Shown: positions 41,601 through 54,129, counted from the stretch's first letter. The stretch is DNA of 64,000 nucleotides from Hypericum androsaemum (GCA_963995505.1 OZ023190.1:2498516-2562515), one strand, 5' to 3'. Notes: generated by a model not told the origin, from the sequence alone. Program-made: numbers and translations.

Positions 41601-42736
41601 GTCGGGTAAGTTAAAATTGAGAATTTGGTATTATGTCTAATAATTAATAAATATATATTATTTTAATATTAATTTAAAAAATTCGGGTAGGATTAGGGCA
41701 AGATCCTATAAATCCATGCTCTTATCCTTTTAAAATATCAGGATCCGGGAAGGATCAGGGTCTAGACCCGGTCAAAATCAACAGGTCTTGGACCCTTCGG
41801 ATCTGGATCAGGATAAACCCTCAGAGTAAGGGTCTAATTACCATCCCTAATTTGAACGGTGAATGCACGTCAAATTCTCCAATAGTTTGTGTAATTATAT
41901 ATGCTCTTTCATGATAGTGATCAATACTTATCGGAAGAAATTTACAAATTTTCAAAAAATATCACCTAAATCGAACCCAAATTAATTCACCAGGAAAAAA
42001 AGTTTCAACAGCCTGGGTTCCTAGGGCAAAAGTTTCTGCCAACCTAGTCGTAGGGAAAAAGTTTTACCAACAACAGGCGAACGACAATAAATGCGAAGAA
42101 GAAACTGGGATCAAAGGGAAATGTACTAGAAGAAAAATACAATAATCAAATAAGATCAATTAGTTAAAACATTATTCCAGAATTTCGAGTGAAATAATTG
42201 TCAAGAGACTTTACCATTTAAAAAAATCTCACCCTAATAAAACCTAGATTAGTTGGTATATTCGGAATACCTAAAAGGAAAAAACAACAACCTTGGTTTT
42301 AGGGCAAACGATTTACCTGGACAAGGAGGAGAGGGTAAGAAGAGATATCCCCAGAGTAGTTCACCTTAGGGACAAGCTCCACCATTTCTTCTCTGGGAGT
42401 GAACCCACCAAACTCCTCAATGGAACAATCACTCTCGGCCTCCATGAAGTGGACCCCCTCACCATTGCAGTGGACTTCGATCCTCTCGTTCTCGTCCCGA
42501 CCCAATCTCCCCGCCATCGGGTAGAACGGGACGAGAACGTCGGCGAGAGCCTCCTTAAGCACCTCGACGTTGAAGAAGTCTCCGGCCGGCGAGGAGCCGT
42601 TGGGCTGCTGGTAGAAGTACACCGTTTTGATGTGTGTACAGGGTACTAAGAGGTCGAGGTCTGAGACCCATAACGCCATTTTTGGCGTGTCCTTGGCTGG
42701 TCGGACCGTACTTGTCTGTCTCAAAGTTATCTTCAT
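38608..42736 (-). CDS. BAHD acyltransferase, HCT-like, 438 aa
   Basis: Two exons right to left, 42317-42736 and 38608-39504, with an intron of 2812 bases. The start MKITLRQTSTVRPAKDTP resembles the MKI-R-S-MVRPA-ETP opening of hydroxycinnamoyl-CoA shikimate/quinate transferases. The catalytic HxxxD motif is H157-TLA-D161 and the structural DFGWG is at about 385-389. Other family landmarks are VLVPFYPMAGRLGRD and a C-terminal IICLEAPHMQVFEKCF. BAHD enzymes are cytosolic and transfer acyl groups from CoA to alcohols or amines; the acceptor here is unknown. HCT itself has HHAAD where this has HHTLAD, so call it HCT-like only. Exon 2 is strikingly GC-rich while the intron is AT-rich, and GC-rich DNA leaves a 205-codon antisense frame open in it. 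Confidence 0.93.
41425..41849. mobile_element. hAT-like non-autonomous element in the BAHD intron
   Basis: Ends are AGGATGGCAAT and, inverted, AGGGATGGTAAT. The 8-base flanks GTTTGACC and ATTTGAAC agree at six positions, as expected for a worn hAT target duplication. Both sides are rich in GGATCxGG-type motifs. The interior around 41520-41740 resembles the relic at 54.2-54.5 kb. Confidence 0.65.
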
Positions 42737-44046
42737 GCTTACTTCCTTAAAGAACTTAAAGTTGCAATAGTTAGTCTGAGTAGTAAGAAATTTAAATTTT
42801 TTACGAATATTTTGATCCATACCACTCTATTTTTAATAATATCCAATATTACTCAATTTTAGATAAAAGAAGTTTACCACCTTAATATATAATCAATGCA
42901 TGATTCTATAAAGGGCTTATATATTTTTTATATAAATAGATTCATACTACTTATGGATGACGCACTAGAAATGGAACATATATATAATGATATATAATAT
43001 GAGTGCCAAAGTAGACATACCCAAATAACACAAGTAGCATACGGATTGACAAAAATATAGAGTTAAAATTTTTGATGTAATAATTAGTGTAAAATTTTAC
43101 TTAAAGAGATGATTCGGAAATATAACGAGTTATTGCCCAATGAAATTTTCGTTTTTAAGTTCCGGTGTACCAACCAGTATAATTGTATGCATCCACAGGT
43201 TACTTAAAAGAACATTTTTGAAGAATTAAAAAAGTCGGACAAAGTATAGAGATGAGACATTTTTTGAGTACCTTTCCACAGTTGGTGCTTAGAACAGGAA
43301 GAAGCAAGTCTACGGGAGAGAACTGAAGAGTGTTTGGATTTAGGTTCCTTTGAGGGGATATATATGCTGTTCTTTTCAAACTAGTGGCGAGTGTGAATGT
43401 GAATGTGAATTATTTATCTATAAATATTAAAAATCTACCAAATTTTGTATCCGACATGAAGATATTACCATGTTATCATAGCAAATTGATTTAGTACATT
43501 TTCGAAGTCAAAATTCATGCAAATTTTGTAATTAGTATCGTTTGAATGATGAAAAAAAGTACGTAATAAATTCTCATCCACCGCTGAAAAACATATTGTT
43601 ATGTTCTCATTGTTTGAATTTGAGCCGTACACAATTATTTTCTTGCTAATTATGTATACTTGATTTTTGTAATCTACTATTTAGAGATGTTAAATCTAAT
43701 TTACGCGATAATTTTTTAACGATATCTTTACCTTCGATTTAAGGAACAATTGGTCAAATTGGGGATAGAATTCTTCTATTTTTTCTCTGATTAAAATAAT
43801 ATCTTTCTCTATCTCAAAAAAATAGGGACCAAGGTCCCCGTGCATGAATAAGATCCACTTAAAAGTGACGGCTCAGAATGACTTCTGAGCTGTGACTGGT
43901 CCGTGATCTGCCAGAAATGACCTTTTCGCCACGACCTAACTAATTACAATTAAATCATCAAAAAAATATCTACAACTACTTTTTTCGCTTATATCGCCAG
44001 TTTGTTTCGAATGAGTTAAATATTTTGGAAGGTAACAAAATTCTTT

Positions 44047-44331
44047 AGGTAAATTATCCTCAGGTTTTTAATTTATAATTTTATTATTCGCAGGTCCTTA
44101 GTTTTCGAAAATAGTGTATGATGTCTATGATTTTTAAGAAAATATTGGTGCTGAGGTCCCTAGTCATCGGATCGATCTTCTTAAAAATCTCAGGAGAAAA
44201 TCTTCGATCCGGTGACTAGGGACCTCTGACCAATATTTTCTTAAAAAGTAGGGACCTCATACACTATTTCCGAAAGTCAAGGACCTGCAAGTAATAAAAT
44301 TATAAACCAGGGACCTGAAGATAATTTACCC
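44047..44331. mobile_element. Foldback MITE (Mutator-like), 285 bases
   Basis: The two halves are inverted copies over almost the full length: ends GGTAAATTATCxTCAGGT.., then ATAATTTTATTA, AGTGTATGA and ATATTTTCTTAAAAA towards the centre. Flanks AAATTCTTT (44038-44046) and AAACTCTTT (44332-44340) agree in 8 of 9 bases, fitting a 9-base Mutator-type duplication. Transcribed, it would fold into one long hairpin. Confidence 0.8.
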
Positions 44332-45229
44332 AAACTCTTTTCTTATCACTGTAACGTTTCCAAAATTTAAACTCGAAATTTTTTATTTAAATTAGAACAA
44401 TGATTTCATCGTAACCATCCACATGTATGTTGAATTAGTACTGTTTTCTTCAAAAATTAGTTCAGTTTTCTTGACCACAAAAAAAGAGGGTCTATTACCA
44501 CACAAAAAGAGGGGGTTATGTTTTGGAAGAAAGATGTGTTAATTCCACCCAAAAAAAGAAAGAGAGGTGTGTTAACAAATATGACACGTTACACATATCT
44601 CGGCCTCGATACTGGACAACGTGTCTTAATCACAGCCGTTGCCTGTACCTACTACGAACACCGAAAAATGAAACCGGAACCGCTGGGTAGTTCGACCAGG
44701 CGAATCGACAGTTCTGACTTGAAATCTGTCTGCAATTTCGGTTGAATCGGAGGTGAAGTGTGAATCCAATCCAAATTTAAGTCGGATAATAGAAGTTGAT
44801 AAATAAATTACAACAAGCGAGGTGGGCCAGGTTGCTGGACTGGACTACAAAATTGAATAATGAAAAGGACCGAGCCCGTTAGCCCAACCCACTATCCGCA
44901 GGCCCAAAACTCAAATTTTCAACAATGAACTTAAGTGATTAATTTCAAAGCCCGTAGGATGAAAATGAAACTTTTTTGCACCCGGAGAATGAAGATGAAA
45001 ATGTGCCAAACTATCAGTATATAGATGGTACTATATGCTCTTTATTCTTCATTTTCCTGCCCGTTGAGATATGCCAAAAGTTGAAACTCTGCATACTAAA
45101 CTGAAAATTTCCCATTTACTTGCACCAGAAGAAAAGTTTGGCCTAAAGAACTTGTTGGATCAGACAACACTTTAGTACTTCGGAATTTTACTTTTCTGTC
45201 CCAACCAAGATCAAGAATACTTTGTATAA

Positions 45230-45435
45230 CTCTAACCGGTTTTTTTTTTCGGTGAATCTCTTGTAATATTCATGGACAAGGACTAAATTCAGCATCGAGA
45301 ATTATATGAACCTATAAAGGAAGCGGCTCTCGTAGCTCTAGATCCAAGGTTCAAACTCGAGACGGGTTAAAGATATCCAACTCCCTTGGCACTTAGACAA
45401 GCTCCGATAACTATAAGGGCAATGACTTCTCTATT
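45230..45435 (-). repeat. Possible tRNA-derived SINE relic
   Basis: On the minus strand a box-A-like TGCCAAGGGAGTTGG is followed about 20 bases later by a box-B-like CGAGTTTGAACC, then a body of about 130 bases. It resembles the relic at 1065-1200 (shared CTCGAGTT..CCTTGG). No tail or target duplication found. Confidence 0.35.
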
Positions 45436-45558
45436 TCTATTGTTATATTATCTGGGAAGTAGCTTCTTTTTACAATAAGGTGGGAAATTAAGCTAAGCAG
45501 AAGATAGTCACAAGCCAAGGATTGCTGCTTGCCTGAGTGAGTGGCCTTGGGCGTCATT

Positions 45559-47118
45559 TCAACGGCGAAAGATTCCAACTCGCAAAGCTGCTGGATCTTG
45601 CCATGAAATCTTCTTCTTTCCCGTCCGACTAGTGCCCTTTGTAGCGTCTTTCCTACATGCCGATACCTTCATTTCATTAAGTTGCTGATCGATACTGCAT
45701 CTAAGTGAACTAAACTTGAGCTCATTTTCCATCGTCTCATCTCCATCAGCTAGAAGTTCTTCCTCCTCTCTCTGCAAGATGTCACCACTTAAAGATTAAC
45801 AAAAAGACGAGAACGGTAAGGCAGAAATTTGAAGGGCATAGGCTGTGGCAGCTAGACCGTTACCGATATCTCGTTCAAGTAAAAAATTGGAGGAACTTTA
45901 CGAGCAGTAGCTACATCAAAGCTGCTTAGCCTTTCACTCAGATTCAATTCTGGAACAGTACCGGAATTTCTCATTGCAACTTCCTCCCCCTGAGCCTTTT
46001 CTCTCCGGTTAAACTTAAAACATGATGGATGGGCTTGCAGTGCAAAATCAGTCCCATTAAAGATTATCTTTCCCTTCTGTTTCACATCAGGGCCTGAAGC
46101 TTGTCATCGAGAGGCAGCAACAGCTGCACCAGACTTCTTATTCCTCTCCATATTCTGACTAACTAACATAGGTTTTTGTGGTTGCATGCAATTAGTCGCT
46201 GGACGGTTTTGAGGCAGACTTTCAGCCAAGTACTTGTATCGTCGCCTCAGAAACCTATAATTCGGAAAACAAAACTTCAACTCACTCCGAACAGCAGGAA
46301 ACCCAACTGGAAGAAAACTAGAGGGAGGGTGATCAACTAATCATACTTGACTTCAGCCGAAAGGACTAATCTCTTCTCCTTCATCATCTCCAATCGCTTC
46401 TTCTTCTCATCGGTTTCCTGAATTAACTTAAACCTCTTAGACTTTGACGGCAAACCTAAGTACCAATCATCATTATTGGAACACCTTCACTACAGCAACC
46501 GGAACAGAAATGTTCCAACCCCAACTCCAACCTAATAGTATCAGAGCTGATGCAAGTTCAGATAAAAACACGTAATAAAACCCGGAACCTGTTCAACTTC
46601 AACTGAAGTGCCTAGTAGCCAAGAATCTCCATGAACATCAAATACGAATCAATTACAAATCTTGAAAAGCAGATTAAGACACAGACATGACACAATCAAA
46701 TTGTCTGCCCTTTGATGATAACACAATTACATCAATCAGAAAACCTTACAAGTCAAGTCTACAAACAAAAGAAACACAAACTACTAAGTAAAGCCAAAGG
46801 CTTCCCCTTTCTAACATAACAAATGAGCAAAGAACTTCACTAATTCTTAAACTAAAAAAGATTGGATTTTGAAGCAACCAAACGAGCCCAAAGAGCCAGA
46901 AAACAAGAACCCACCAACCAAATCAAGCCCAGAAGCCAGTAGATCCAACACAACACGAAAATGAAACAAACCCAAGAAGGGAATTGCAAATCACCTCAAG
47001 CAACTCGGCGAAATCTTGCAAGAGACTCTGGTGCTTGAGAGCAAGTCCTGAGGTCCTCAAACGACCGGTCGTACAATTTAGGAGACGGCTCCATTACAGG
47101 CCGCTGCATCTTCTTCAT
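45559..47118 (-). pseudogene. Plant-specific coiled-coil protein gene with two disabling lesions
   Basis: Four exons right to left: 46995-47118, 46347-46417, 45864-46254, 45559-45771. The parts read MKKMQRPVMEPSPKLYDRSF, then (in another frame) LKHQSLLQDFAELLE, ETDEKKKRLEMMKEKRLVLS, FLRRRYKYLAESLPQN, and the C-terminal KKKISWQDPAALRV. These match a conserved plant family of unknown function that I know only as hypothetical proteins; it is basic and probably nuclear. Exon 1 changes frame between its start peptide and its LKHQSLL helix, and exon 3 has an in-frame TGA at 46104-46106. Two independent lesions suggest a pseudogene. A different start or an unseen splice could rescue the first but not the second. 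Confidence 0.7.
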
Positions 47119-50100
47119 GGTGATACCAAAAAGGATGGATCTTCTTCAGGTGAGAGGTCTTTGGGAGGAGGAGAGAGAAGGGTAATCTCTCTCTCTCTCT
47201 CTCTCCCTTTCTTGTTTTCCTCTAAGAAAACTCTGACCAAAGACAAAGAATACCCGTGGAAGGCCATAACACTAGGTTTTTAGGGGTAGGGAGAGGAAAG
47301 GAAAAAAAAAACACAAATCCTATTTTATCCTTTTTGTGTTTATTTGTTCTCTCTTTACAGTGATGAAGATGGGAGGGGGGTTGAAGGTGTATTTCCACCT
47401 TTCCTTATTATTTTTTGCAGGAGGGCAATTGTGGGATATATAATTTCAGTGAGTTGGGTAAGGTGAAGAAGAGTGGCCCTTGGTTTTTTTTTTTAAAGAA
47501 GAGTGGTGCTTGGTTATGGAGACTTTGGTTTTGTTTGTTTGGAAGGTGGTGAGGTGGGTCTTGGTTGGAGGAATTTTGAAGACACCAGCTTTCCTTATCA
47601 TTCCTTGTTTTTTCCATCTCCTTTTTTCCGTCCTAAACACTTTTTTGAGAAGTTTGTGTCCTAAACACTCAATTTCCCTCTTTTTTGGTGGGTTTTTGGG
47701 AGAATTTTCTTTTTCTTATCTAAGGGGCAGCATCATTTTTGGTCTTGGAGAAAGAGAGAGTTTTATGGGTAGTGGACTCTTTCTTTGCTTTTCGTCTTTG
47801 TTTGCGATGGTGGTGGCCTATCGCCTCTTGGGTTTGAGAGAGAGAAAATGGAGGAGGACAAGTAGTAGCCAGGTAGGATGGACAAGAAGAAAGAAAAAAG
47901 ACTATTCGGTATTCGATAATCCAGTTTTGAATTGAACAAAATCTTTAAAAATTGATAAAAAATTCAATAAATATTTGATACCGTTATATTTTTATAGGCC
48001 AGAACCATTCCAATAACCTAGTCATGATAGCTTAATTAAAGACTTGGATGGATGGGGCTGGTGAAGAATAACTAAGCTAATCGAAAGATTTGGTACTCTA
48101 TTTTCGCATCCATAATTTGGTGTATTTGGCTTCTCAGAAATAAGGCGATCTTCTAAAAAACCAGTCCAGACTTGGGCGCTTTTATTGCGAACATCCTCAG
48201 GAATGCCATGGAATGGCAGAGCTGGTCAAGATCAAGAGATATCTTTTGCAGGCAAGATCTCCTCATAGTGCTCCAAAACATAATGGCGTATGCTTTTTGT
48301 GATCATGGGTCTTTGCGAGGGCCAACATGCGTTTGGTGGGCCTCGGCCTTTTTGGGTCTGACTTCGGTCAGTTTTGTCTATGCAAATCTCTCTTCTTCTT
48401 CATTTTTGAAAGTAATGGTTGGCCTTTTTTGGGACGGGTTGTACAAAGTTTATTTTCAGAGTGTTCTCTCCGTCTTTTGTGTGAGGATTTTCACCCGGTA
48501 CATATTTGTACATAACTCCATGATTAATATAATTCTACCTTTTAAAAAAAAATTAAAGACTTGATATTGGTGATCTTTGTTTCTCTCTATGATTTTTTTT
48601 GAAGAACCTTGTTTCTCTCTATGAAGTTGACTTTTTTTTTGTCGAGGAAAACTCTCTATGAAGATGACGCCTTTCAATCCAGCATTTATTATTACCCCGC
48701 CCACTTTGGCCATTTACTTATATGCCCCTCGTACGGAAATTTTATTGTCAACCCCCCTGTCGCTTGCCTCCATTCTTTTCCTTCGAACAATAATAACACA
48801 ACAAGAACATGATAGAATTAGATATATCCAATGTACATTAATCGCAGAAGTTGACATGCCCCCAACAATTTGTGACTTAATCCTATCAAGAAGACATTAT
48901 TTTTCTTAAACAAAGCTACCAAGAACATTGTTTTAAACAGTCATTGAACGTGACTAAATACTAATATCGAGTCATTTTATACAAAAAATTAGATGTCTGT
49001 TGGATTGGTAGACAATTCCTATCAAGACCAAACTAGCCTTTTTTGAAAAAAAAATATTTTTTGAGTTTTTTTGGATTAAAATAATTAAATAAGAATTTTG
49101 ATTGTAATTTATAATCCTTACATAAATTAGAGGTTGTGAATATTATTTGACATTTTGATACAAAAATATAATTAATAATAGACTCTTCACAAAAAACGTA
49201 TGGCGCAACTAGCGATCCAACTGGTTAGATGGAAAACAGGAAAAATCCAAATCGTTTCCTGGTCGGTTTTTTAAAAGACATTGATCGAGAAAGTGACCGG
49301 AGAGAATTTTCCGGTTAAATTTGAGAAGATTGATGGGCAAAACTTCCATTTTCGTAAATCTTTCGGAGCTCTCAGCGCTCGACGTCACAATGACAATTGC
49401 CCCGACCTTCGTAAAACTTTTTGTTGCCCAGTGACCTGAAACACAAATTTAGGGTAAAAGATACCCATGGTAAGTCATCTTTTATAAAATTTTGTCCATG
49501 GTCACTAATTTATTTTTTGTCCCTTTATGGTCACTCATCTATATTAAGTCACTCTTGTATGGTCACTATGACTAATTTTCAAATTATAAAATTTCTAAAA
49601 GATCCCAAACTTATTATTTTCTCTCTATACGCACCTCCCTATGTCATGGTATGTTGATATCAAAGATTTGAGCATGAATTTGTTTATAGGTATAAAAATA
49701 CATCTACTTATTTTCTTAAAGTTTGGAGTTGGTACAAAAAAATTTAATATACGATTAAATTATATATAAAAAATAACCCATGAAATCTGATTTGCCAACC
49801 CTTTAGGAATTGCAACGGGAAAACTACAGTCAGAAACCGAAGTGCTATTCTAAAAAAAAGTGAAATGCTAATTAATTGGTTAATTTATTTCGATAAGTCA
49901 TTTCGGACGAAAAAAAGCATAGAAATAATGACTCAAAATTTCACTTATCTACTTCCTATCTTACTCCACCGTAAAAAACACTCATTTTTCTTAAGAGCAT
50001 GAAAAATGGGTGCCAGGAAAGCGTCAACAAAAGTATCTTTTTTTGTATTAACAAAAGCGCCAACATTGTTTTGATTAGAGTTCTTTTTTTGAAGACATTG

Positions 50101-50914
50101 TGTTCGGCAGGTTACTAGTTTGCCGCATCTTGGCAGTCACTACTTTTTGTATAGAGGTGAATTCGGCTTTTGTAGCTAATGCCTGATCCAAGACGAACAG
50201 CCGTTTGTTCTTCCAGCTTCGTCGTTTATTTGTGTTTTATGTGAGAGTATCCTTTGTTGTAATCGAGCTTCTAAGCTCCACCTTGTTCTCGTTTCTTATC
50301 TAATGCATTGGCTTTTTTTATTACAGTTCGACGTGTCCAGTTGCTATCACAAAAGTTTATTTTTGGTTGGTCCATATAGAGAGAAAATAATAAGTTTGGG
50401 ATCTTTTGAAAATTTTATAATTACAAAAATGATCATAGTAACCATACAAGGGTAACTTAATATAGACGCGTGATCATAAAGAGACAAAAAATAGATTAGT
50501 GACCATGAACAAAAATTTATGAAAGAAGAGTGACTATGGTATCTTTTAAGTTTTACCGCACAAATTTAACATCATCTGATATTCCGACACTCAAACGAAC
50601 GTCGACTTTTAGATCGACCTGCACAACCAACATGCATCATGACGAGCTTTAGATCACTAGTTAGGCAAACAAAAAGTAATACAGAGAGATTAGGTCAAGG
50701 AAGCACCCTCTGTTGGTCAATACCACGGACTAGAAGATCTGTAAGTTGATAATATGAGTTTGATACTAAGAAAAAGCAATATGAGTTTGATACTAAGAAA
50801 AAGCAACTACTTAACTACTCAGCTCGTGATCCACAGAAGCTACTAATTCTGCTACAGCAACAGCTACACATTTCTTTCCAATGCTATCAGAAACATGTTG
50901 AGAAGATTTGGAAT
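47119..50914. other. Intergenic region with element remnants
   Basis: A (CT)n run lies at 47183-47206 in the leader of the coiled-coil gene. The plus strand is open at 47480-47935 but codes a low-complexity Phe/Leu-rich peptide without family features. About 48170-48555 ends in TGATTAATATAATTC and a poly-A run, like the 3' end of a LINE or a processed transcript. A 1.1 kb TIR element occupies 49452-50558. From 50559 to 50914 is the 3' flank of the zinc-finger gene. Confidence 0.5.
49452..50558. mobile_element. Mutator-like TIR element with exact 10-base target duplication
   Basis: Inverted repeats of about 200 bases start GGGTAAAAGATAC and CGGTAAAACTTAAAAGATAC and share ATGGTCACTAAT, TATTTTTTGTC, and AAAAGATCCCAAACTTATTA. 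The flanks are identical, CACAAATTTA at 49442-49451 and at 50559-50568. A 9-11 base duplication with long inverted repeats is the Mutator signature. There is no transposase. The interior at 50140-50340 resembles a LINE 3' end (GTTGTAATCGAGCTTC.. ATCTAATGCATTGG), so it may carry foreign DNA. Confidence 0.9.
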
Positions 50915-52902
50915 TCAGTTTTGATCCCGCTTCTTGAACAGCTTTCGGAACTTCTCCCTCCGCATACCTGCAGCGATCGCATTCAGAGCAGCACCTTCCA
51001 CCGTTTCGTTTTCTTGATCATCTTGGACTGCCTCGGTTCTAGCGTCGCATACCATTGAACCGTCTGCCTTTTTGATGGCTATGTCGTCGTTTTTCCCATT
51101 GCTGTTCAAAGGAAGCTGCGCAAGATCTGCATACAATTCCTCGACAGCTTTTGAATGTGCCTTGCTAAACACTTCTGCAATGATCGGCTTCGGAGCAGCA
51201 AACTCTACATCTCCGTTTTCTAGAACATCGTGGACTCGCTCTGTTTCTCTGTCTTGATGCATTGAACCACCTGCCTTTTTTATTGACATATCGTCTTCTT
51301 TTTCATCATCAGCAGGTAACCTCCGAATCGGGATGTCAGCAACAATTTCCTCACTCTGGCTGTGTTGGTGGGCCACATTTAAATGATCATACATCACACT
51401 TGGTGCATACGCACCAACCTTCCACATCTCACACCAGTTCTTGAATTTCTTTTCCCACTGCAAACTTTTACAATATTGTGATGCCAAATCATCGGTTTTG
51501 CTTCCCACCTCTTCTCCGACCTCCACTTTAGCATCTGGACCGAAAGCACTTGCACTGAGCTTAGACAGGTTAGCCGGGTTGTTTGCCACTAATGTGTTAC
51601 TGCAACCGTTTGCTGCAACCTCGGCTATTAGAGGTGTACCATTGAGCTCTGAGCCTGGAGATATGAAGCTGAGCTTAGACGTGTTTGCAGGGGGTTTATT
51701 TGCCGCAGGTGGGGTACCGCAACACTTGGCTGCAAGCTCAGCTCTTAGAGCTGCAACTTTAGCTTGGTGCTTCGTACCTTGAAGGTGACTTTTCAAATCG
51801 TTCTCATCAGTGGAACTTTCATGGCATAATGAACAGCTCAAAAATTCTTCTCTGGGCTTCTTTACGCCCGGACAAGGAAGCGATGGTACTTCCAACAGAT
51901 TTTCAACCTTCCTCTTCACTCCACAATGACCTGGGTCGAGCTTTGCCTGAGACAGAACACTCAAAAAAGGTAAATAACCAGTCCATCTTAATACAAGTGC
52001 ATGACAGATGACAAAGAAAAGAAGGATCAAAGATTCCCATGAAAGCTACCAACCCCTGCTTCTCAGCAACGGCTAACCAAACACGGCATCCAGTTTACTT
52101 CTTTTTCCCATTAGGGTCATAATGAGTTAAACAAAGGACATAGGACTTTTAAATGTTTAACCACAAACACCAAAATTCAATGTGTTCTTCCCGACCGATG
52201 CTTCCAAACTAAAACGACTTGGCATCTAAAAGTACGAGGCACAAGCAACGAATGCAGATTACGAGCAGATGAACCAGCAAACATCATCAGATGACTCTCT
52301 TTGACATTCGTCGTGCCACGAATCAACTAAACGGACGAGACCACCTAAGTACTTGCAACACTAACAAGACCGAATCGAATCGAACCGAACCGAACCACAT
52401 TAACAATGTCCTTAACCTATGCACGCATTCAGTACTTCTGCAATATGAGTCAAGAAAATCTCTAAATTAAATCAAAGAGTATAATTTAACTATTTCAAGA
52501 TTAATTTCTCACCAGTGCAATTAATTTCTCTTCGTCACTCTCGGGAACCTGAAGAAGCTCGGAACCCGGAAAGTCAAAGCCCTCCATTAGGAGATCCCTC
52601 AGGACCTCCGCTTCCAGGTCACGGCGCCAGGCGACTCCGGCGGCGATAATCTCCCCCTTGATCCGTTTCTTCTCCGCCTCCCGCCGGAGCCTCTCCGCTT
52701 CTTGGGTATGGTAGACTTGGGAGGCGGGCACCGGAGGCAGGTCGTACCTCGTTGGCATGGGTGAAAACCCCATACTACCACTGGCCGGAGGATACCCGAC
52801 CGGTGGTGGACTAACGCCGTTCGTCTTCGCCGTCAGTTTAGCAGTTACCGACAATCTCCGGCCATGCAGTTCGTCCTCCGTCGGATTCTTTGTGTCGTCC
52901 AT
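50915..52902 (-). CDS. U1/matrin-type C2H2 zinc-finger protein, 473 aa
   Basis: Two exons right to left, 52513-52902 and 50915-51946. The N-terminal part is disordered and Pro-rich, then has a charged helix (EAERLRREAEKKRIKGEI) that continues through RRDLEAEVLRDLLMEGFDF. A single zinc finger near residue 170, SCSLCHESSTDENDLKSHLQ followed by GTKHQAK, has the CxxC-x12-H-x5-H spacing of U1/matrin-like fingers that bind double-stranded RNA or mRNA. A second, poorer C/H cluster lies in WCEMWKVGAYAPSVMYDHLN followed by VAHQH. The tail holds repeated IKKADGSM-like segments and ends basic (RREKFRKLFKKRDQN). The role is probably RNA binding in the nucleus; the family is common in plants but little studied. 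Confidence 0.82.
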
Positions 52903-53166
52903 CTCGGCGTCGCCGGCTTGTTTGGCTTTCTTTTTTCTTTTTCTTTCTCCAAGAGGATTTGTTTGTTTTCAGTAATAGTGATTAATGAAAGATTTTATGC
53001 AACCGGAAATATTATTAATAGTCGGAGAACCGACTTTAAAATATATGATAAGATAATGATGGATTTTAAATATCAGAAGAATTTTGAATGTTGTTAATGA
53101 TTGTTTATTATTAGATAAACTCCTAATTTATTTATACTCGTGAGATTGCTTTAAAGGCTGTGAAAC

Positions 53167-54063
53167 CATTGTTTTCAAAAACGACCCGGAGAGCGACCCG
53201 GATTTTGGTCCGTTCTCCGGGTCAACCGGTCGAACCGGTCAAACCGGTGGTCGGACTGGTCAAGCCGGTGGTCGGACCGGTAATTTATTATATATATTTT
53301 TAATATATATTTAGTAAATAATAGGTTTAAAAATTAATATTTTTGAAATGTTGGTAAATTTATTTCATATTTAGTATAATTATCTTTGTAGATTTAGTTT
53401 ATTTTGTGTTGATTTAGAAAAATCGAGTAGAAAATCTGATTTTTTTGGGTTGAGTTGGGTGAAATCTGGTTTTTGGGTTGGTTTTTTGGTCAAACCTAAC
53501 GAACCGGATTTTTCCGGGTCAAAAATCCGAGCCAACCGCCCGGACTGACCGAAAATCTTCCAGTTCGTTAGGTAACCGGGCGAACTTGGTTTTTTTGACC
53601 CGGGATTGGCTCCGTTTCGCGAAAACTTTATAATTATGGAGCACCGGAAAATCCCATTGGATTTTTAAGTAAACGATTTAATGCAAAAATATCGTGCAAT
53701 TTTCTCTTCTTCCTCAAATGGCGGGGGAAGAAGAGAGCATTGAGGAAGGAGAGAATGGTGATGAGAAGGGGTATGATTGACTTTTTAGTATGTTGTTTTT
53801 TGTGTTTTTAATAACTCAGGATCTTTTGTGAGTATTTTTAAAAATCAGGGGGTTAAGTGACTATTTTCAATAATATAGGATAGTTAAGTGTTTTTATCCC
53901 TTAAAAATTTTATAATAAAATTACATAATATTAATAATTATTTGCTATTTTAATACTAAATATTATAAATAATATTTATTATTATTAAAAAATCTTTATT
54001 CCGATCGGTCGAACTAGTTGACACAATCCCTAGTTGACTTTCAGGTTATTTTTTAAAACCTTG
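53167..54063. mobile_element. hAT-like TIR element with CCGGTC-rich ends
   Basis: The left end reads CATTGTTTTCAAAAACGACCC and the right end, inverted, CAAGGTTTTAAAAAATAACCT. Both subterminal regions are full of CCGGTC/GACCGG and AACCGG motifs. A sister copy lies at 61444-62046. A small GC-rich insert near 53718 starts ATGGCGGGGGAAGAAGAG. Target duplication not readable. Confidence 0.6.
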
Positions 54064-54129
54064 CTAATCCACTATTTAACCAATTTGAAAAATAGATTCT
54101 AGGATCCATAGGACTTCATCTTTACCTTC

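Larger units (their letters stand above)
42737..45558. other. BAHD 5' region and AT-rich intergenic DNA
   Basis: Bases 42737 to about 43340 are the upstream side of the BAHD gene. A short (TGTGAA)n run lies near 43390. A foldback MITE at 44047-44331 and a tRNA-like relic near 45230-45435 are listed separately. The plus-strand open stretch at 44518-44745 has no family features. 44840-45200 contains nothing recognisable. Confidence 0.5.

Noticed and set aside
46500..46560. AGTATCAGAGCTGATG resembling a retroelement primer-binding site
   Set aside because: It lies in an intron of the coiled-coil gene, with no LTR edge before it and no second LTR nearby.
47480..47935. 151-codon Phe/Leu-rich plus-strand frame
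   Set aside because: Low-complexity, T-rich DNA in the promoter side of the coiled-coil gene; no signal or domain pattern that matches a family.
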